Source: Ryuthela nishihirai
Lineage: Eukaryota; Arthropoda; Arachnida; Araneae; Heptathelidae
Assembly (NCBI GenBank): GCA_038380435.1
Contig: JAWZYU010000019.1
Location: 19,803,801-19,867,800 of the forward strand
Direction of reading: 5' to 3'
Length of the DNA: 64,000 bases
A program made the position numbers and the translations under genes. The notes under the pieces were generated by a model. That model had not been told where the DNA came from. It searched no databases and saw nothing but the letters and a program-made list of their open reading frames with translations. The first letter of the stretch is position 1, and the number at the start of each line of letters is the position of its first letter. Of the stretch, positions 43,953 through 55,060 are shown in pieces.

Positions 43953-44282
43953 TCAATTTTCAAGAATATACGTTTGATATTTAAAGAATTGTTGCAGCTG
44001 CAACATTTAAAAGCAGACGCTGGTTTTACGCTCGTCCCAAACACTCGTCGTCAGAATTTAGCAAAACTGAAAGATTCATTCACGATCTTCTAGCACTGCA
44101 TTTATTTCAGTGCATTGTTTCCATTGCAATTGGAGATACATTCTTATGGGAATCACCGTTTCAGTTAAATGTTTTCAGCTTTCACAACGCATTTAGTATT
44201 AAAATACATTAATAATTATTATATAAATTGCCTTCTTCAGTTTTTCTCCAGGCACATTTTTCGCTAAAAAGCTTATGCTCAG

Positions 44283-44673
44283 GAGCGGGGGTGGCTCAGT
44301 CGGTAGCGCGCCAGGCTTGTAATCTGTAGTTCCCAGGTTCGAGTTCCAGCTGGGTCAGCGTTGAGATTTATCTCCGCAAAATTCCCGCCCTGCCCACGGT
44401 CAGTAGGGGACACCGATGGGCTTGGAAAGGCCGCCGTCCGTCGGATGGGACGTTAAGCCGTGGCCCCGTGTGCGGGAGAGCCATACCTTGTGCACGTTAA
44501 AGAACACGCTGGATGGCCTTGACGGGAGGCTGCCACCTGTCTCCCAACAGCTGTTCCAGTGGGTCCCCTCCCCCAACTTTCTCTGAGCCTTCGGGGTCCA
44601 TGTGACCTGGCCATTTAGCCCATGGTGTGCAAAAAAGTGCCGCTCAGAGGTAAAACAACACAAAACAACACAC
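44283..44673 (+). mobile_element. SINE-1, full length
   Basis: 12-bp TSD gcttatgctcag at 44271-44282 and 44674-44685. The tail is aaaacaacacaaaacaacac instead of the usual acccaaccc, so tail length and sequence vary among insertions. Confidence 0.95.
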
Positions 44674-44811
44674 GCTTATGCTCAGAGTAGTGAGATTCGA
44701 ATGTACGAGGGTAAGTCAGTCACAAAGTAATTCTTCACAATTTTTTACAGAACAATACTAATTCTACAGCATTGTTACTTGTATCGTAGCTAGGTAGTTC
44801 ATTTAGTTGTG

Positions 44812-45226
44812 ATTGTTTTACCTCTGAGAGGCACTTTTTTGCACACAATGGGCTAAATGGCCAGGTCACATGGACCCCGAAGGATCAGAAAAAGTTGGAG
44901 AAGGGAATTCATTGCACAGCTGTTAGGAGACAGATGATAACTTTCCATCAAGGCCATCCAGCATGTTCTTTAACGTGCACAGGGTATGTTCTCCCGCCAC
45001 GGGACCACGGCTTAATGTCCCACCCAAAGGAAAGCAGCCTTTCTAAACCCATCGGTGTATCCTACTGACCGTAACTACTTACTGACGTACTCGGTGTACC
45101 CTACTAAAGGTAAACAGGGTGGAGAATTTTTCAAAGATAAATCTCAGCTCTGGCTCAGAACAGAATTCGAACCTGGGAACTGCAGATTAAAAGCCTGGTG
45201 CGCTACCGACTGAGTCCCGTGTCCCA
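44812..45226 (-). mobile_element. SINE-1, old copy with internal duplication
   Basis: Complete but diverged. cggtgtatcctactgaccgt and cggtgtaccctactaaaggt (about 45053-45112) show a roughly 40-bp duplication in the body. Confidence 0.85.
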
Positions 45227-45493
45227 GTTCATCTAGGAACATGATCCAATTTTTATTTACAATCACCGTCATGATCAACTGTCTTGCACCATCTTATAAA
45301 AGATCAATCTCCAGCATCGAATGCACATTCTTCAGTCGCTTGTTAATGTTTCCAACAGTCTCCTTTTCGCACACCAAGAATTCATTAATATCAATATGCT
45401 TCGACCGAGGTCTATGAAGGCGACCATGTTTGATTAATGCTGTAGCAGCGCCATCTGTGGAAAGACGATGCAATTATCGTAAAAAGAGGTGGA

Positions 45494-45869
45494 TTTGAGT
45501 TGTTTTACCTCTGAGCGGCACTTTTTTGCACACCATGGGCTAAATGGCCAGGTCACGTGGACCCCGAAGGCTCAGAGAAAGTTGGGGGAGGGGACCCACT
45601 GGAACAGCTGTTAGGAGATAGATGGTAGCCTCCCGGCAAGGCCATCCAGCGTGTTCTTTAACGTGCACAGGGTGTGGCTCTCCCGCACACGGATCCATGG
45701 TTCAACGTCCCATCCGACGGACGGCGATCTTTCCAAGCCCATCGGTGTTCTCTACTGACCGTGAGCAGGGCGGTGAGTTTTGCGGAGATAAATCTCAACG
45801 CTGACCCAGCTGGGACTCGAACCTGGAAACTGCAGATTATGAGCCTGCGCGCTACCGACTGAGCCCTAA
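45494..45869 (-). mobile_element. SINE-1, full length
   Basis: 13-bp TSD aaaaagaggtgga at 45481-45493 and 45870-45882. Two or three head bases are deleted. Confidence 0.93.
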
Positions 45870-45882
45870 AAAAAGAGGTGGA

Positions 45883-47857
45883 AAAGATGTACCAAGCACT
45901 GTGCAAATAGCAATATTGTAGAATAAATACCGATCTGTAAAACATTTGGGGCATTACTTTTTCAGTGACCCTCGTAGCTTTTCATTTCTCAAAAGTATGA
46001 AAGCGTTCTAAAGCTTTTGGTAACAGTGTATATCAATTCACACTAGCAAAATGACGAAACAAACGACCAGGTCCACCCCGAAACTCAAACTCGCCAGTTA
46101 CATTGTCACAGCGAATCACACACCTGTGACTTGCTGAATTATGGCTTTTGCATTGTGATAATATGAAACTGTTAAAGAGTAAAACTGTAAATCACAAAGA
46201 ACTGCAGCAGTTGGCATAATGAGTAAACTTCAAACCAACTAGAGCAGTCATTATGAGACAAAAAGTTCGAGCTTTCAATTCTTATTACTCCTTCACACAT
46301 CTTAAAAATACTTTGGATTAAATTCTTTAACACTGAACAGACATGTTACACCATATAATCATTTTTTGCCTCTTGAAGATAATACCTTTCCAGTTTCGCT
46401 GCTTTTTTTTTCATTTCTAAAATTCGTGACTTCAAACGTTTCATTAAAATCTTAAAAATCAATTACACATACTTATCAAAATAAAATCTAAAAAAAGAGA
46501 TCGAAAAACAGCAACTACAAATGCAGTGAAATATGACTCTTAATCCATTTTTGTTTCACAGTTAAAGAAATAAGTTTCACATTTCAAAACATGCTCATTA
46601 AAGTAATATAAATCACATCCTAAAATATTTGGTGTTCTTTCTTTAAAAAAAAGTGTTTCGTGAGAACGCTAAAACAATCTCACCATTTTTTGCTACCCTA
46701 CTCTGTTCTTCAACGTTGCTTTTCCATTTCCCCAAACACACCTTCTAGGATAACCAATAAAAAAAAAAGAAAGAAATTTTAAACTTCCAAGTAATCATTA
46801 GCCGTTCCCTTACTAATATTACAGGGTTGTCATTATGTGTATGATGACAGAAAGAAGCCGTTTTTCATTGCTCTACTACAAAAAAAAAATACCATCTGAA
46901 AGAAAAAAAAAAATCAAGCCAAGAAACGACATTTAAAGCCCATAATAACAAGTCTACCCCGTTTCTGCGAGCCTTGTTGTCCGTACCTTTATAATTTCCT
47001 CATTCGAAACTCTACCAGCCGTCGATGCACATTCAGGGGCCGGCGGCTTGGCACGGTGGCGGCACCCGATCACGCATTTGCGGCGGATGCAGAGTACAGC
47101 GTCAGCGGTGGTGCAGAAACAACGGTGGTGTGCCTTGTCTGCACGAGGAGGACGCCTCACCCGTCTTCCTTTGCCCCGAAAGCGGCAGCAACAGGGGGAG
47201 ACCGGGGTCTAGGGTTCGCACGCGTACCGGACTTTAATTTCACGTTCTTCGTTTAGGAGGAGTGCATGCGATATGTGCTGATGTCTTAACTACCGGTGTT
47301 ATTTGCATTCCTCTTTCTCACGCGTCTCGTGTCAAGGGGGGGGGGGGGGTGATTAGGAATGCTGATTCAATATGGAGAGAGAGGGAGAGTTTGATAATGC
47401 GTATAGAGGAGAGAAGAAGAAAAAAAAAAAACACAGAAAAGTGAACTTCTAAATCATTTTATAATTCCCTATGATTCGGTGAAAGTAATGCGAGATGTCG
47501 TTTTCTCTTCCAGAAAAGGAATAGGAAGATGAAGAGATGTTGGAAATTATTATCACACACGTTTTCTTCTATTCAGAAACCGTTCGTCGTGATGAAAGGA
47601 GATGTCTAATCACGACTCTGACTCTTGTAGAAGATCGAGAACAGATAACGAATGATGCAAAAATTGAAACAGGAGAAACTAAAATAAGTGGGAGGGATCA
47701 AAATCGATTTTTTTTTTTCTTTTCTTATTTCGAAAAATGGTAAGGCTTAAAAACTTTATCTTTTTTCACAAAATAACTTTAATGACCGAACAATCAACTT
47801 TGGGCATGCGATTCGTTCTAATAAACATTCATCACAGTTTAGTAGAGGAGTACAAGA
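45883..47857. other. Repeat-poor stretch with a GC-rich patch
   Basis: No known TE. 46380-46920 is AT-rich with poly-A runs. 46975-47235 is listed separately. A purine-rich tract (gagagagagggagag, gagagaagaagaaaaa) is at 47370-47440. No gene is recognised. Confidence 0.4.
46975..47235. other. GC/CpG-rich island, possible exon or promoter
   Basis: About 260 bp with many CpG and GCGG words (ggcggcttggcacggtggcg) in an AT-rich setting, not matching any local repeat. Overlapping plus frames 47025-47237 and 47056-47256 and a minus frame 46954-47160 are open through it, but the residues show no known domain. Coding frame cannot be decided from sequence alone. Confidence 0.35.
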
Positions 47858-48075
47858 CTGGGTTGTTTTATTTCCGAATGGCACTGTTATGCACACAAAG
47901 ATTCACAAATACCGTCAGAGAATGTTGTGGTAGAGGGATCCACTGGATAGCTCTTAGGAGACAGAGAGACTTTAGAGAGCCATCCAGAATGTTTTTTTTT
48001 AGCTTCCAGAGGGTATGGGATCTCTTGCACACGACATCACCGCTTAACGTCTCATCATGAAAGGAGACGTCTTCC
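47858..48075 (-). mobile_element. SINE-1, old, left arm of an inverted pair
   Basis: Collinear with SINE-1 minus (gggttgttttatttccgaa, gatccactggatagctctta, cttaacgtctcatc) at low identity. Confidence 0.7.
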
Positions 48076-48091
48076 CACGTAGACTTCCCCA

Positions 48092-48235
48092 CGTGGGAAG
48101 GGCTTGGAAAGGTCACCATCCTTCGAATGAAACGTTAAATTGTGTCGAAGTGTGCAGAAGAGACATATCCAATTCACATTAAAGAATATGTTGGATAGAT
48201 ATTAAGGTAAATTTTCGTGTTTTTTAACGGCTGGT
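48092..48235 (+). mobile_element. SINE-1, old, right arm; duplicated at 51797
   Basis: gggcttggaaaggtcaccat onward matches the SINE-1 body in plus orientation. The 48110-48233 section is nearly the same as 51796-51923, far closer than either is to the family consensus. Confidence 0.75.
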
Positions 48236-48779
48236 TTGTGCATTAGTTTAATTAAGAAGTCTTTAAATTACAGAAATAGCTCATAAAGATTGCGAGAAAC
48301 AAAAAAATTATATAAGTTAATGAGCATGGGTAAAAGTTCGATTATGGAGCCACTTTGAGCACCTCCAAATATCAAGTTTAGTTTTTGTCCTTCCAAAGCA
48401 TCAAATTACTTTTTGAATCGCTTAAATATCAAGTTCGATTTTTGAGATCACCGAGATTCCTATCCATGCTGATTAAGAAAAATAATTTTAGTTTATTATG
48501 TTGTAAAATCATCTTAAATTTATACATAATATTAAAGAGTATTCTTTTGCTTTGAGAAATTGAATCATTCAGGATTTCAATGTGTAAGATTTATAATGCT
48601 TCTATGTTTATCGTAGAAAATTATTAATGCTTAAAATTGAAGACGACTCTACTTACAAAGTAAAATTTTCATTTTTTAAATACAGTCACTTTAACTATTA
48701 AAATGTTAGTGTTATTATCCTAAAGACATATTAACTCGAGTGGGATATCTGATTTTGTTAAGTAAATAAAACGAAAATG
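48236..48779. other. Non-repeat AT-rich stretch
   Basis: Has a loose duplication of aaatatcaagtt (48366 and 48424). Otherwise nothing is recognised. Confidence 0.4.
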
Positions 48780-48972
48780 CTGTCCCGTTGGCAGCGTGCT
48801 TGTCTACTGATCAAAGTTCTTCCCCGAGCTCCGAGTAAGACATATGGATGTGTTTTGTTCCTTTTCTGTTGAGGTCTCGTCTTCCTCACAGATCTTCTCT
48901 TTGGCGTATTACACTGAGAGGCTCCTGTCAGAACTCTGTGGAAGCAGCTGCTTGAGGGGGTATTTTTTTAAA
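48780..48972 (+). mobile_element. SINE-2, old copy
   Basis: gtcccgttggcagcgtgctt head, diverged B box and conserved tail aagcagctgcttgagggggt. Confidence 0.85.
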
Positions 48973-49046
48973 TATGAATGTATGTACAGAGTTTTTACAC
49001 TTTTAATGTTACTAATAGTCATTGAACGAATTCTTATTCTCTACGC

Positions 49047-49437
49047 CAGGGATTCTCAACGTGGGGTACGCGGTAAAAGTTTTTGGGGTACATCGCTCAA
49101 AAAAGTATCCGAACACTATGGTTGATTGCAGAATTCATAAAAAATATTTGGGAACGATTATTTTAGAAATTAGTGATCTGGCAACCTTCGTGTTACACTA
49201 ATTTCTAAAAAAATCTTTGCCAAATATTTTTTTTGAATTCTGCAATCAACCATAGTGTTCGGATACTTTTTTGAGCGACTGTACGCCATGAGAGCTCAAA
49301 AGTCGCTAGATCTAGTAACAAAGTTTTATTCCCATTGTTATATATTAACTATAGTTTTATTTATCTATGTAAGGGGTACGCCAGTTACACACACATTTCC
49401 AGGGGGTACGTGAAGTATAAAAGGTTGAGAACCACTG
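49047..49437. mobile_element. hAT-type MITE with 8-bp TSD
   Basis: 391-bp element with terminal inverted repeats cagggattctcaac / cagtggttctcaac and the exact 8-bp TSD ctctacgc (49039-49046, 49438-49445), the length typical of hAT transposons. It has no coding capacity. Its centre (49094-49277) is a long imperfect palindrome whose outer arms hold tgattgcagaattc and its complement, so the element can fold into a hairpin. A related end occurs at 28422. Confidence 0.9.
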
Positions 49438-49887
49438 CTCTACGCAAAGTCTTGAATCTCTTAATGACTCAGAATTTGAGTAAATGTAAATGCAAACGTA
49501 TTTTTTGGTATATAAAAGTAACACAATCTTCTCCATTTTAGTTTCCTCTAAATAGGAGAGCGATCAAAAAGTTCTTGATATGCATCTGTAGAACAAAAAC
49601 CACTGCGCGTACCTCTACAAAACTTTTATTGCCTTTCATATATCCTCCTTCAGCATCTGTGCAAAGTTGCAGACGTCTACGGCAATTCTGGAACGCTTGG
49701 TGGTACTCCTGTTGGGGAATACTCCGCAACTCTGAATGAATGCTTTTCACAAGATCTTGCACCCTTAAAAAGGCTTTCTAACAAGTTCCATTTTAATTTT
49801 TGGAAACAACCAAAAATCTCATGGTGCAAGATTAGGTGAATATGAAAGATGGGGTTGCTGTTTAATTTTTTTTACTGCTTTAGATAG

Positions 49888-50483
49888 TGTCAGGCTAGAG
49901 GCCTTTTTTTTTTAGTTTTTTTTGTTCATGATTTGTACATTATTTTGGATTTCACCAAAATAGGCATATGCTACGGGAAGGCCCTCTGTCCCGGCATCTG
50001 GAAAGTTAATTGAAGAGCAGTGCCCCGAGGAACGGAGGTCACCCCGCTGCTCGCCCCAGATGGTGAGGCGGAGAGAGAAAGGAAGAAAGGGTTTGGCAAC
50101 GACGAGAACATCAGAGCCGGTCGAGTTTCGAAAGCGTGCAGGCGAGAAGTTGTAAAACTGGGAAATGCCGACTGGTAATAGCGGCATTGGCTCTGTAAAT
50201 ACAGCTGAACAGGCATAGTAAGCTGGTGTTGTTGTAATCTATGTAAGTGAGCATATGTCCTCGTCCATCAAGTATGTTTGGAAGGTTAAATAAATCTTTG
50301 TTATTTTTTTAGTAAAGTCTGAAGTTGAACTAATTTATGGGGGAGGAGCCTCAGTATCGAGTCTGCAATTGTGAATAAACCGTTGATTTTATCTGAAAGA
50401 CTCACCCGTCGCGTATAGCGATCGAACCGAGGGGACGTCCTAAGTGGTCCCAATAAACCGACAAACGAAGAGTTAACATCACA
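49888..50483. mobile_element. Solo LTR-like insertion in mariner, 596 bp
   Basis: Starts tgtcaggc, ends aacatcaca, and is flanked by the 5-bp duplication gatag (49883-49887, 50484-50488) within mariner sequence. There is an AATAAA at about 50289 in ggttaaataaatc. The ends resemble those of 19587-20481 (tgtca.. and ..catcaca). Minus-strand open frames of 81 and 91 codons inside it have no recognised domain. Confidence 0.75.
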
Positions 50484-50493
50484 GATAGGCTAG

Positions 50494-50705
50494 CCGTCCC
50501 GTGGCCGAGTGGTTAGCACGCTTGGCTTGTGATCTACAGGACCTAGGTTCGAGCCCCGGGTAAAGCATGGATGTGTGTGTGGTTTTTCTGCTGAGGTCCT
50601 GCCATCCTCTCAGACTTTCTACTATGGCATATAAACTGACAGGCTCCTGTCAGACCTCTGTGGCAAGCAGCTGCTTGAGGGGGTATTTATTTTTATTTTT
50701 TTATT
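50494..50705 (+). mobile_element. SINE-2, full length
   Basis: 10-11 bp TSD agataggctag at 50483-50493 and 50706-50716. The left TSD includes the LTR's own target duplicate, so the SINE arrived after the LTR. Confidence 0.95.
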
Positions 50706-51796
50706 AGATAGGCTAGAAATTTGCCAGGTTTTGTGAGCATTGGCACCGTCGTGAAGAAGGAGAACCCTTGACACGCCTGTTATTGGACGCTGCTCCTTCA
50801 TCTCTTTAGCCAATTTAGGAAAACAATATTGGTGTAGTATTTAGTCATTTATAGTAATTTTTTCAGGTAAGGTGTCACGGCTGCCCCTCCTTGGGAATTG
50901 AAAAAAAAAAAAGAAATTGTGGACATTCTCTTCCTTGAGTAAAAGTCATGATGGAAGATTCGAGGACGTGGTTTATCTTCCGCAACCCAAACATAGTTGT
51001 CGATCTTTCTCTGGCAGTTGTGTAGTAATAAAACCACGTCTCATCATTGTGACAATGTCTTTTAACCGTTTGGGGCCACTAGGTTGAAACATTGTCAGAA
51101 TCTCCTTGCACGAGTCAACTCTAGTGCTTTTTTGCAGTTCTGTCAGTTTTTGGGGTACGCATTTGGCACAAACCTTTCTGAACTTTAAATATTGATAGAT
51201 AATTTTTTCCACACTACCAATCGATACACTGACATGTAAACTTATTACTTAAACGGTGATGTGTGGGTTTTCCTTAATCAGTTCACGAACAGCAGCGATG
51301 GTTCTCTTGTTCATTGCCTCCATCGATCTTCCTGCACGAGGGAGATTTTCAAAACCCTGCTGTGCTTTTCTGAATTTGAGCATCCATCCGTAACAATGCC
51401 ATATGAATAGGTATGATCCCAATACGCTTGTAATAAATCAGCATGAATTTGTTCGTGTCATCCCCTAGCTGCATCCTTGTGAAAATGTAAAACCTTCCCC
51501 TGTTTTTAGTACACTCCATAGCAATAACGCACCGATTTTACAGACCGAACTTTATGCGCTGCCAGCGAAGAGAGAAATGATAGTATGGCCTTGTTTTTAA
51601 CACGTAATGAGACGTTTAGACAAGCTTTCAAACAAGTCGTAGCCCATCAACTACTTCGGAGGAAGAACTGAAAATCTACAGACACGACAAGAACGTTTTC
51701 GAACCCCCTCTGTACCTGTGAACACACTCTGTCGACGCCTTCTGTATCCCCCCTCCCGACATCACTCCCATTTTGAGTTCCTGCTAAAAAAAAAAA

Positions 51797-52030
51797 GGTC
51801 ACCATCCTTCGAATGAAACTTTAAATTGTGTCGAAGTGTGCAGAAGAGACATATCCAATTCACATTAAATAATATGTTGGATAGATTTTACGGTAAATTT
51901 TCATGTTTTTTAACAGCTGTCAAATGGAAATCCATTCACCTATCCAAAACTGAGCCTTCGAGGTCTTTGTGACTTGCCTGTTTAGTCCACTGCGCACACT
52001 CATGCATGCGCCATTCAGAGATAAAATTGC
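51797..52030 (+). mobile_element. SINE-1, old 3' part
   Basis: ggtcaccatccttcgaatg to the tail remnant gccattcagagataaaattg. Its first 125 bp are duplicated at 48110-48233. Confidence 0.8.
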
Positions 52031-52195
52031 CGAATTGGCCATGCTCTTTAGGGAGCCTCCTCTCTTCGTATCTTTAGGCCAATCATCGTTAATGATATAT
52101 TTCATTTGCGGCCTCGTCCCCGACTCTCTTCCTTTGAATGGCTATCAGCAAACGTTGCCTCTTAATATCCCTTCTTTTAGAGTTTATAAAAAGAA

Positions 52196-52390
52196 AAAAA
52201 AAAACCCTCAAGCAGTCTTCTTGCCACAGAGTCTTACAGGAGTTTGTCAATATAATAACCCATAGTAATCTGTAATGGAAGCCAGACCCCAGCAGAAGGG
52301 CAACACAAAAATAAACATCCTTACCTTATCCGGAGCTCTAACCCAGGTCCCTCTGACCAGTAGCTAAGCACGCGGCTACCATGACAGCGC
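52196..52390 (-). mobile_element. SINE-2, old copy
   Basis: accctcaagcagtcttcttg tail complement, cagcagaagggcaacacaaa and head complement ctctaacccaggtccctctg. Confidence 0.88.
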
Positions 52391-52639
52391 AAGTTTGTCA
52401 ACAGTTTCCGACTCTGAAATATCTCAGCTGACTGCCACGAACTACTCTTGGAATGTGAACCTCAGGGGGACATGCCGTATTTTTCTGACGTGTCAAACGA
52501 TGCAAAAAAAGACACTTCACATTTATATATTGATATTTAATATTAATAAGGGATTTTTAACAACTACCGGTTGTTTACTAATTAAATGCAAATCATAATT
52601 TTTAATTGGCTTCATCTGCGTATCAGGAGAACCGCCATG

Positions 52640-52780
52640 CAGATCCCATCTATCCTAACAGATCCCATCTGTCCTAACAGTTGTCAAAGATGGGAGGTTT
52701 GTGAAGCTGTTTCCAAACACCTGCTGAGTCTTGGGGGTTGTTGTGACCTGGCCAGCCGTGCAGCAGGAGAATGCCGATCA
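52640..52780 (+). mobile_element. SINE-1, ancient fragment
   Basis: agatcccatctgtcctaaca, tgctgagtcttggggg and ttgtgacctggcca match the SINE-1 3' body; the first block is duplicated. Low identity. Confidence 0.5.
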
Positions 52781-53066
52781 TGATCGATACTACTAGATTT
52801 AACCGCGATCATTTCAAGCTCAATTACAACACTTATCTTTTTAAATTCTTCAAAACGGTCATTTAAATCTGCGTACAAGAGCAGACTATTTCCTTTACGT
52901 TCAATTCAAATCACATCACGATAGTTATTATTAGTTTCAGCGTTAAAAGGCCAGAGCAAATGTTGCTTGAAGTTGATCATATGCAAATTACAAGGGAGTA
53001 AAATATATAGTTTATCGTGCACGTCAAACCGCGATACATAGAGAGGACGAGGTGGAAGAATTAGTG

Positions 53067-53452
53067 GGTTGGGTTGTTTTACCTCTGAGCGGCACTTTTT
53101 TGCACACCATGGGCTAAATGGCCAGGCCACAAGGACCCCTAAGGCTCAGAGAAGGTTGGGGGAGGGGACCCACTGGAACAGCTGTTGGGAAACAGATGGT
53201 AGCCTCCCGTCAAGGCCATTCAGCGTATTCTTTAACGTGCACAGGGTATGGCTCTCCCGCACACGGGACCACGGCTTAACGTCCCATTCGACGGACGGCG
53301 GCCTTTCCAAGCCCATCGGTGTCCCCTACTGACCGTAGGCAGGGCAGGGGAGTTTTGCGGAGATAAATCTCAACGCTGACCCAGCTGGGACTCGAACCTG
53401 GGAACTACAGATTACGAGCCTGGCGCGCTACCGACTGGGCCACCCCCGCCCC
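53067..53452 (-). mobile_element. SINE-1, full length
   Basis: 14-bp TSD tggaagaattagtg at 53053-53066 and 53453-53466. Confidence 0.95.
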
Positions 53453-53466
53453 TGGAAGAATTAGTG

Positions 53467-54837
53467 AACAAACAACAAATAAATGAGATCAACTCGACGT
53501 CTAGCCTCTGGCTAATGAATTGCAACTACCTTTTAACTCTTAGCATTAGATCTACATACATGTAATTATATTTCAACAAAAGAAAATGGATATGGCTCTT
53601 GCAATGAAAACACGAATGCCTTAAACGAAACAGAAAACCTAGATCCTGAAACGGAAACACGGTGATCGATCTAATCATTTTCATAACAAGCAACCACATC
53701 TTAAAACGTCGACAAAAACTTTTTACACAAATGGAAGCAAATACTACAGCAAAAAAGCAAAACAAACGAAAGGTAAAATTTCCCCAATGAATTACGAATA
53801 GATTGACTGCCCAAAGCACTTCACTGTTAACGTGAAGAAAATATCAGTACGTTTAGCTTCAATCCCAGAAATCGACCTATTTTTCCCTCCTCCCATTATT
53901 TCTTGACCCCCACCTCATCCAGCATCACTTTCCAACAATCCCTCTTCTTCTATTGACATCACCATCCCTCTCTGAATGTCATAAACTCAGCGTGCAAAGG
54001 CGAAAAACAATAGCTTTATTGAGCATGGTCGTCAATAAACACGATGCCCACGTGAGAAATGGTTTTCCGTACTTAATGACCCAGAAATCTCTGTTGTTCA
54101 GCAGGCTCAATGACACGTGCTAGATCGATTAACACAAAAGTCATTTTAATTTTTCTCCCTTCAGACCACTGCAGTCGATTTCACTCTCCATTATTAATAC
54201 AGTTCTCTTTATTCCCCGCATTTTCCATTACCGATTCGAATATCGTTTAAGATAAACGAATCGCCTTTATCGAAAAGAAAGATAATTTCACGTAGAACAT
54301 GACTGAAGTGTTTGCTTTTGTAACCCCCCCCCCATCCTTCTTTCCCCCACTCTTTCCTCGTTTTTTGTTTTTCTGTGTTAACCCAAGCGCATTTGGTCGT
54401 TTCCATAACGTGCTTGACTGCCAAGTATCTGACAGTTACTGCTAAGCTGTTTTCGTTCGCTAAATGCTTTGTGTTGTCGACGCACAGAATTAAACACAAA
54501 GAAGACTTTGGAGACGCAGAGGGCAAAAATTTTTTCCCCTTTCGCGTTCTTGACGTTTAGAAAGCGAATCGAACACAAAGACAGCATGTAAATTTTCGTC
54601 GCGATTTCTGACGCTTCTTGGTTAAGGAATGTGATAAGGTCGCAATGGTGTACTAAGAAAGGAAATAAACATGTTTATTTCCTAACGAGTTTCAACTGCA
54701 CCTTTGTGTTTATGCATAAAAAGAAAGCATATTTCTTTTTCAGACACGAGACTGTTATACTGACTTCGACTTTTTTTTTTTAATTTCTGTGGACGACTGA
54801 TTGCGATTTCCCCCCTCTCCCTTAAGCACAAAATGAG
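53467..54837. other. Repeat-poor stretch
   Basis: No TE is recognised. A 24-bp perfect palindrome aggaaataaaca/tgtttatttcct lies at 54660-54683. The open frames at 53526-53819 and 54209-54587 have no motif. Confidence 0.4.
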
Positions 54838-54935
54838 GAGGGGTTGGATCCACCAGTAGCGCGCCAGGCTCGAATTCTGCAGTTCCCAGGTTCGAGTCCC
54901 AAAAGTGTCAGCGTTAAGAGTTATCTCCGCTTATT
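54838..54935 (+). mobile_element. SINE-1 head, plus arm
   Basis: cagtagcgcgccaggctcg and cccaggttcgagtccc; only the tRNA-like head and about 30 bp after it remain. Confidence 0.75.
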
Positions 54936-54969
54936 ACGAATTCTTTCCTATGAGAAAAAGGGAATTGGA

Positions 54970-55060
54970 AATGGCTCAAACAGGCTCAAACTAGGGCTCA
55001 AACCTAGGAACTTAATTTACGATCCTGGCATGCTATCGACTGAGCCACCCCTGTCCCAAT
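54970..55060 (-). mobile_element. SINE-1 head, minus arm
   Basis: gctcaaacctaggaactta and gctatcgactgagccacccc are the complement of a SINE-1 head. With 54838-54935 it forms an inverted pair of tRNA heads. Confidence 0.75.

Larger units (their letters stand above)
49560..51640 (-). pseudogene. Mariner transposase, dead
   Basis: Fragments in order on the minus strand: helix-turn-helix end and linker with RAGRSMEAMNKRTIAAVREL (about 51290-51350), MEKIIYQYLKFRKVCAKCVP, the first catalytic block NDETWFYYYTT at about 51017-51050, VWVAEDKPRPRIFHHDF with SRKRMSTI, the second block RVLLLHDGANAHKT at about 50730-50775, the third block YSPNLAP, stop, DFWLFP at about 49815-49850, and the C-terminus QDLVKSIHSELRSIPQQEY. 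Catalysis needs three aspartates; a stop sits next to the third, frames shift several times, and two insertions split the gene between blocks two and three. Not functional. Confidence 0.9.
49555..51712 (-). mobile_element. Mariner element with two later insertions
   Basis: TA-flanked, with roughly 25-35 bp terminal inverted repeats (about 49555-49592 and 51677-51712; shared words gttcttg and tctgtag). The span is 2158 bp. Subtracting the LTR with its TSD (601) and the SINE-2 with one TSD (about 222) leaves about 1335 bp, the usual size of a mariner. Confidence 0.88.

Noticed and set aside
49912..50216. Protein-coding gene in the mariner region (81 and 91 codon minus frames)
   Set aside because: Both frames lie wholly within the TG..CA LTR-like insertion and overlap each other in different frames with no known domain.
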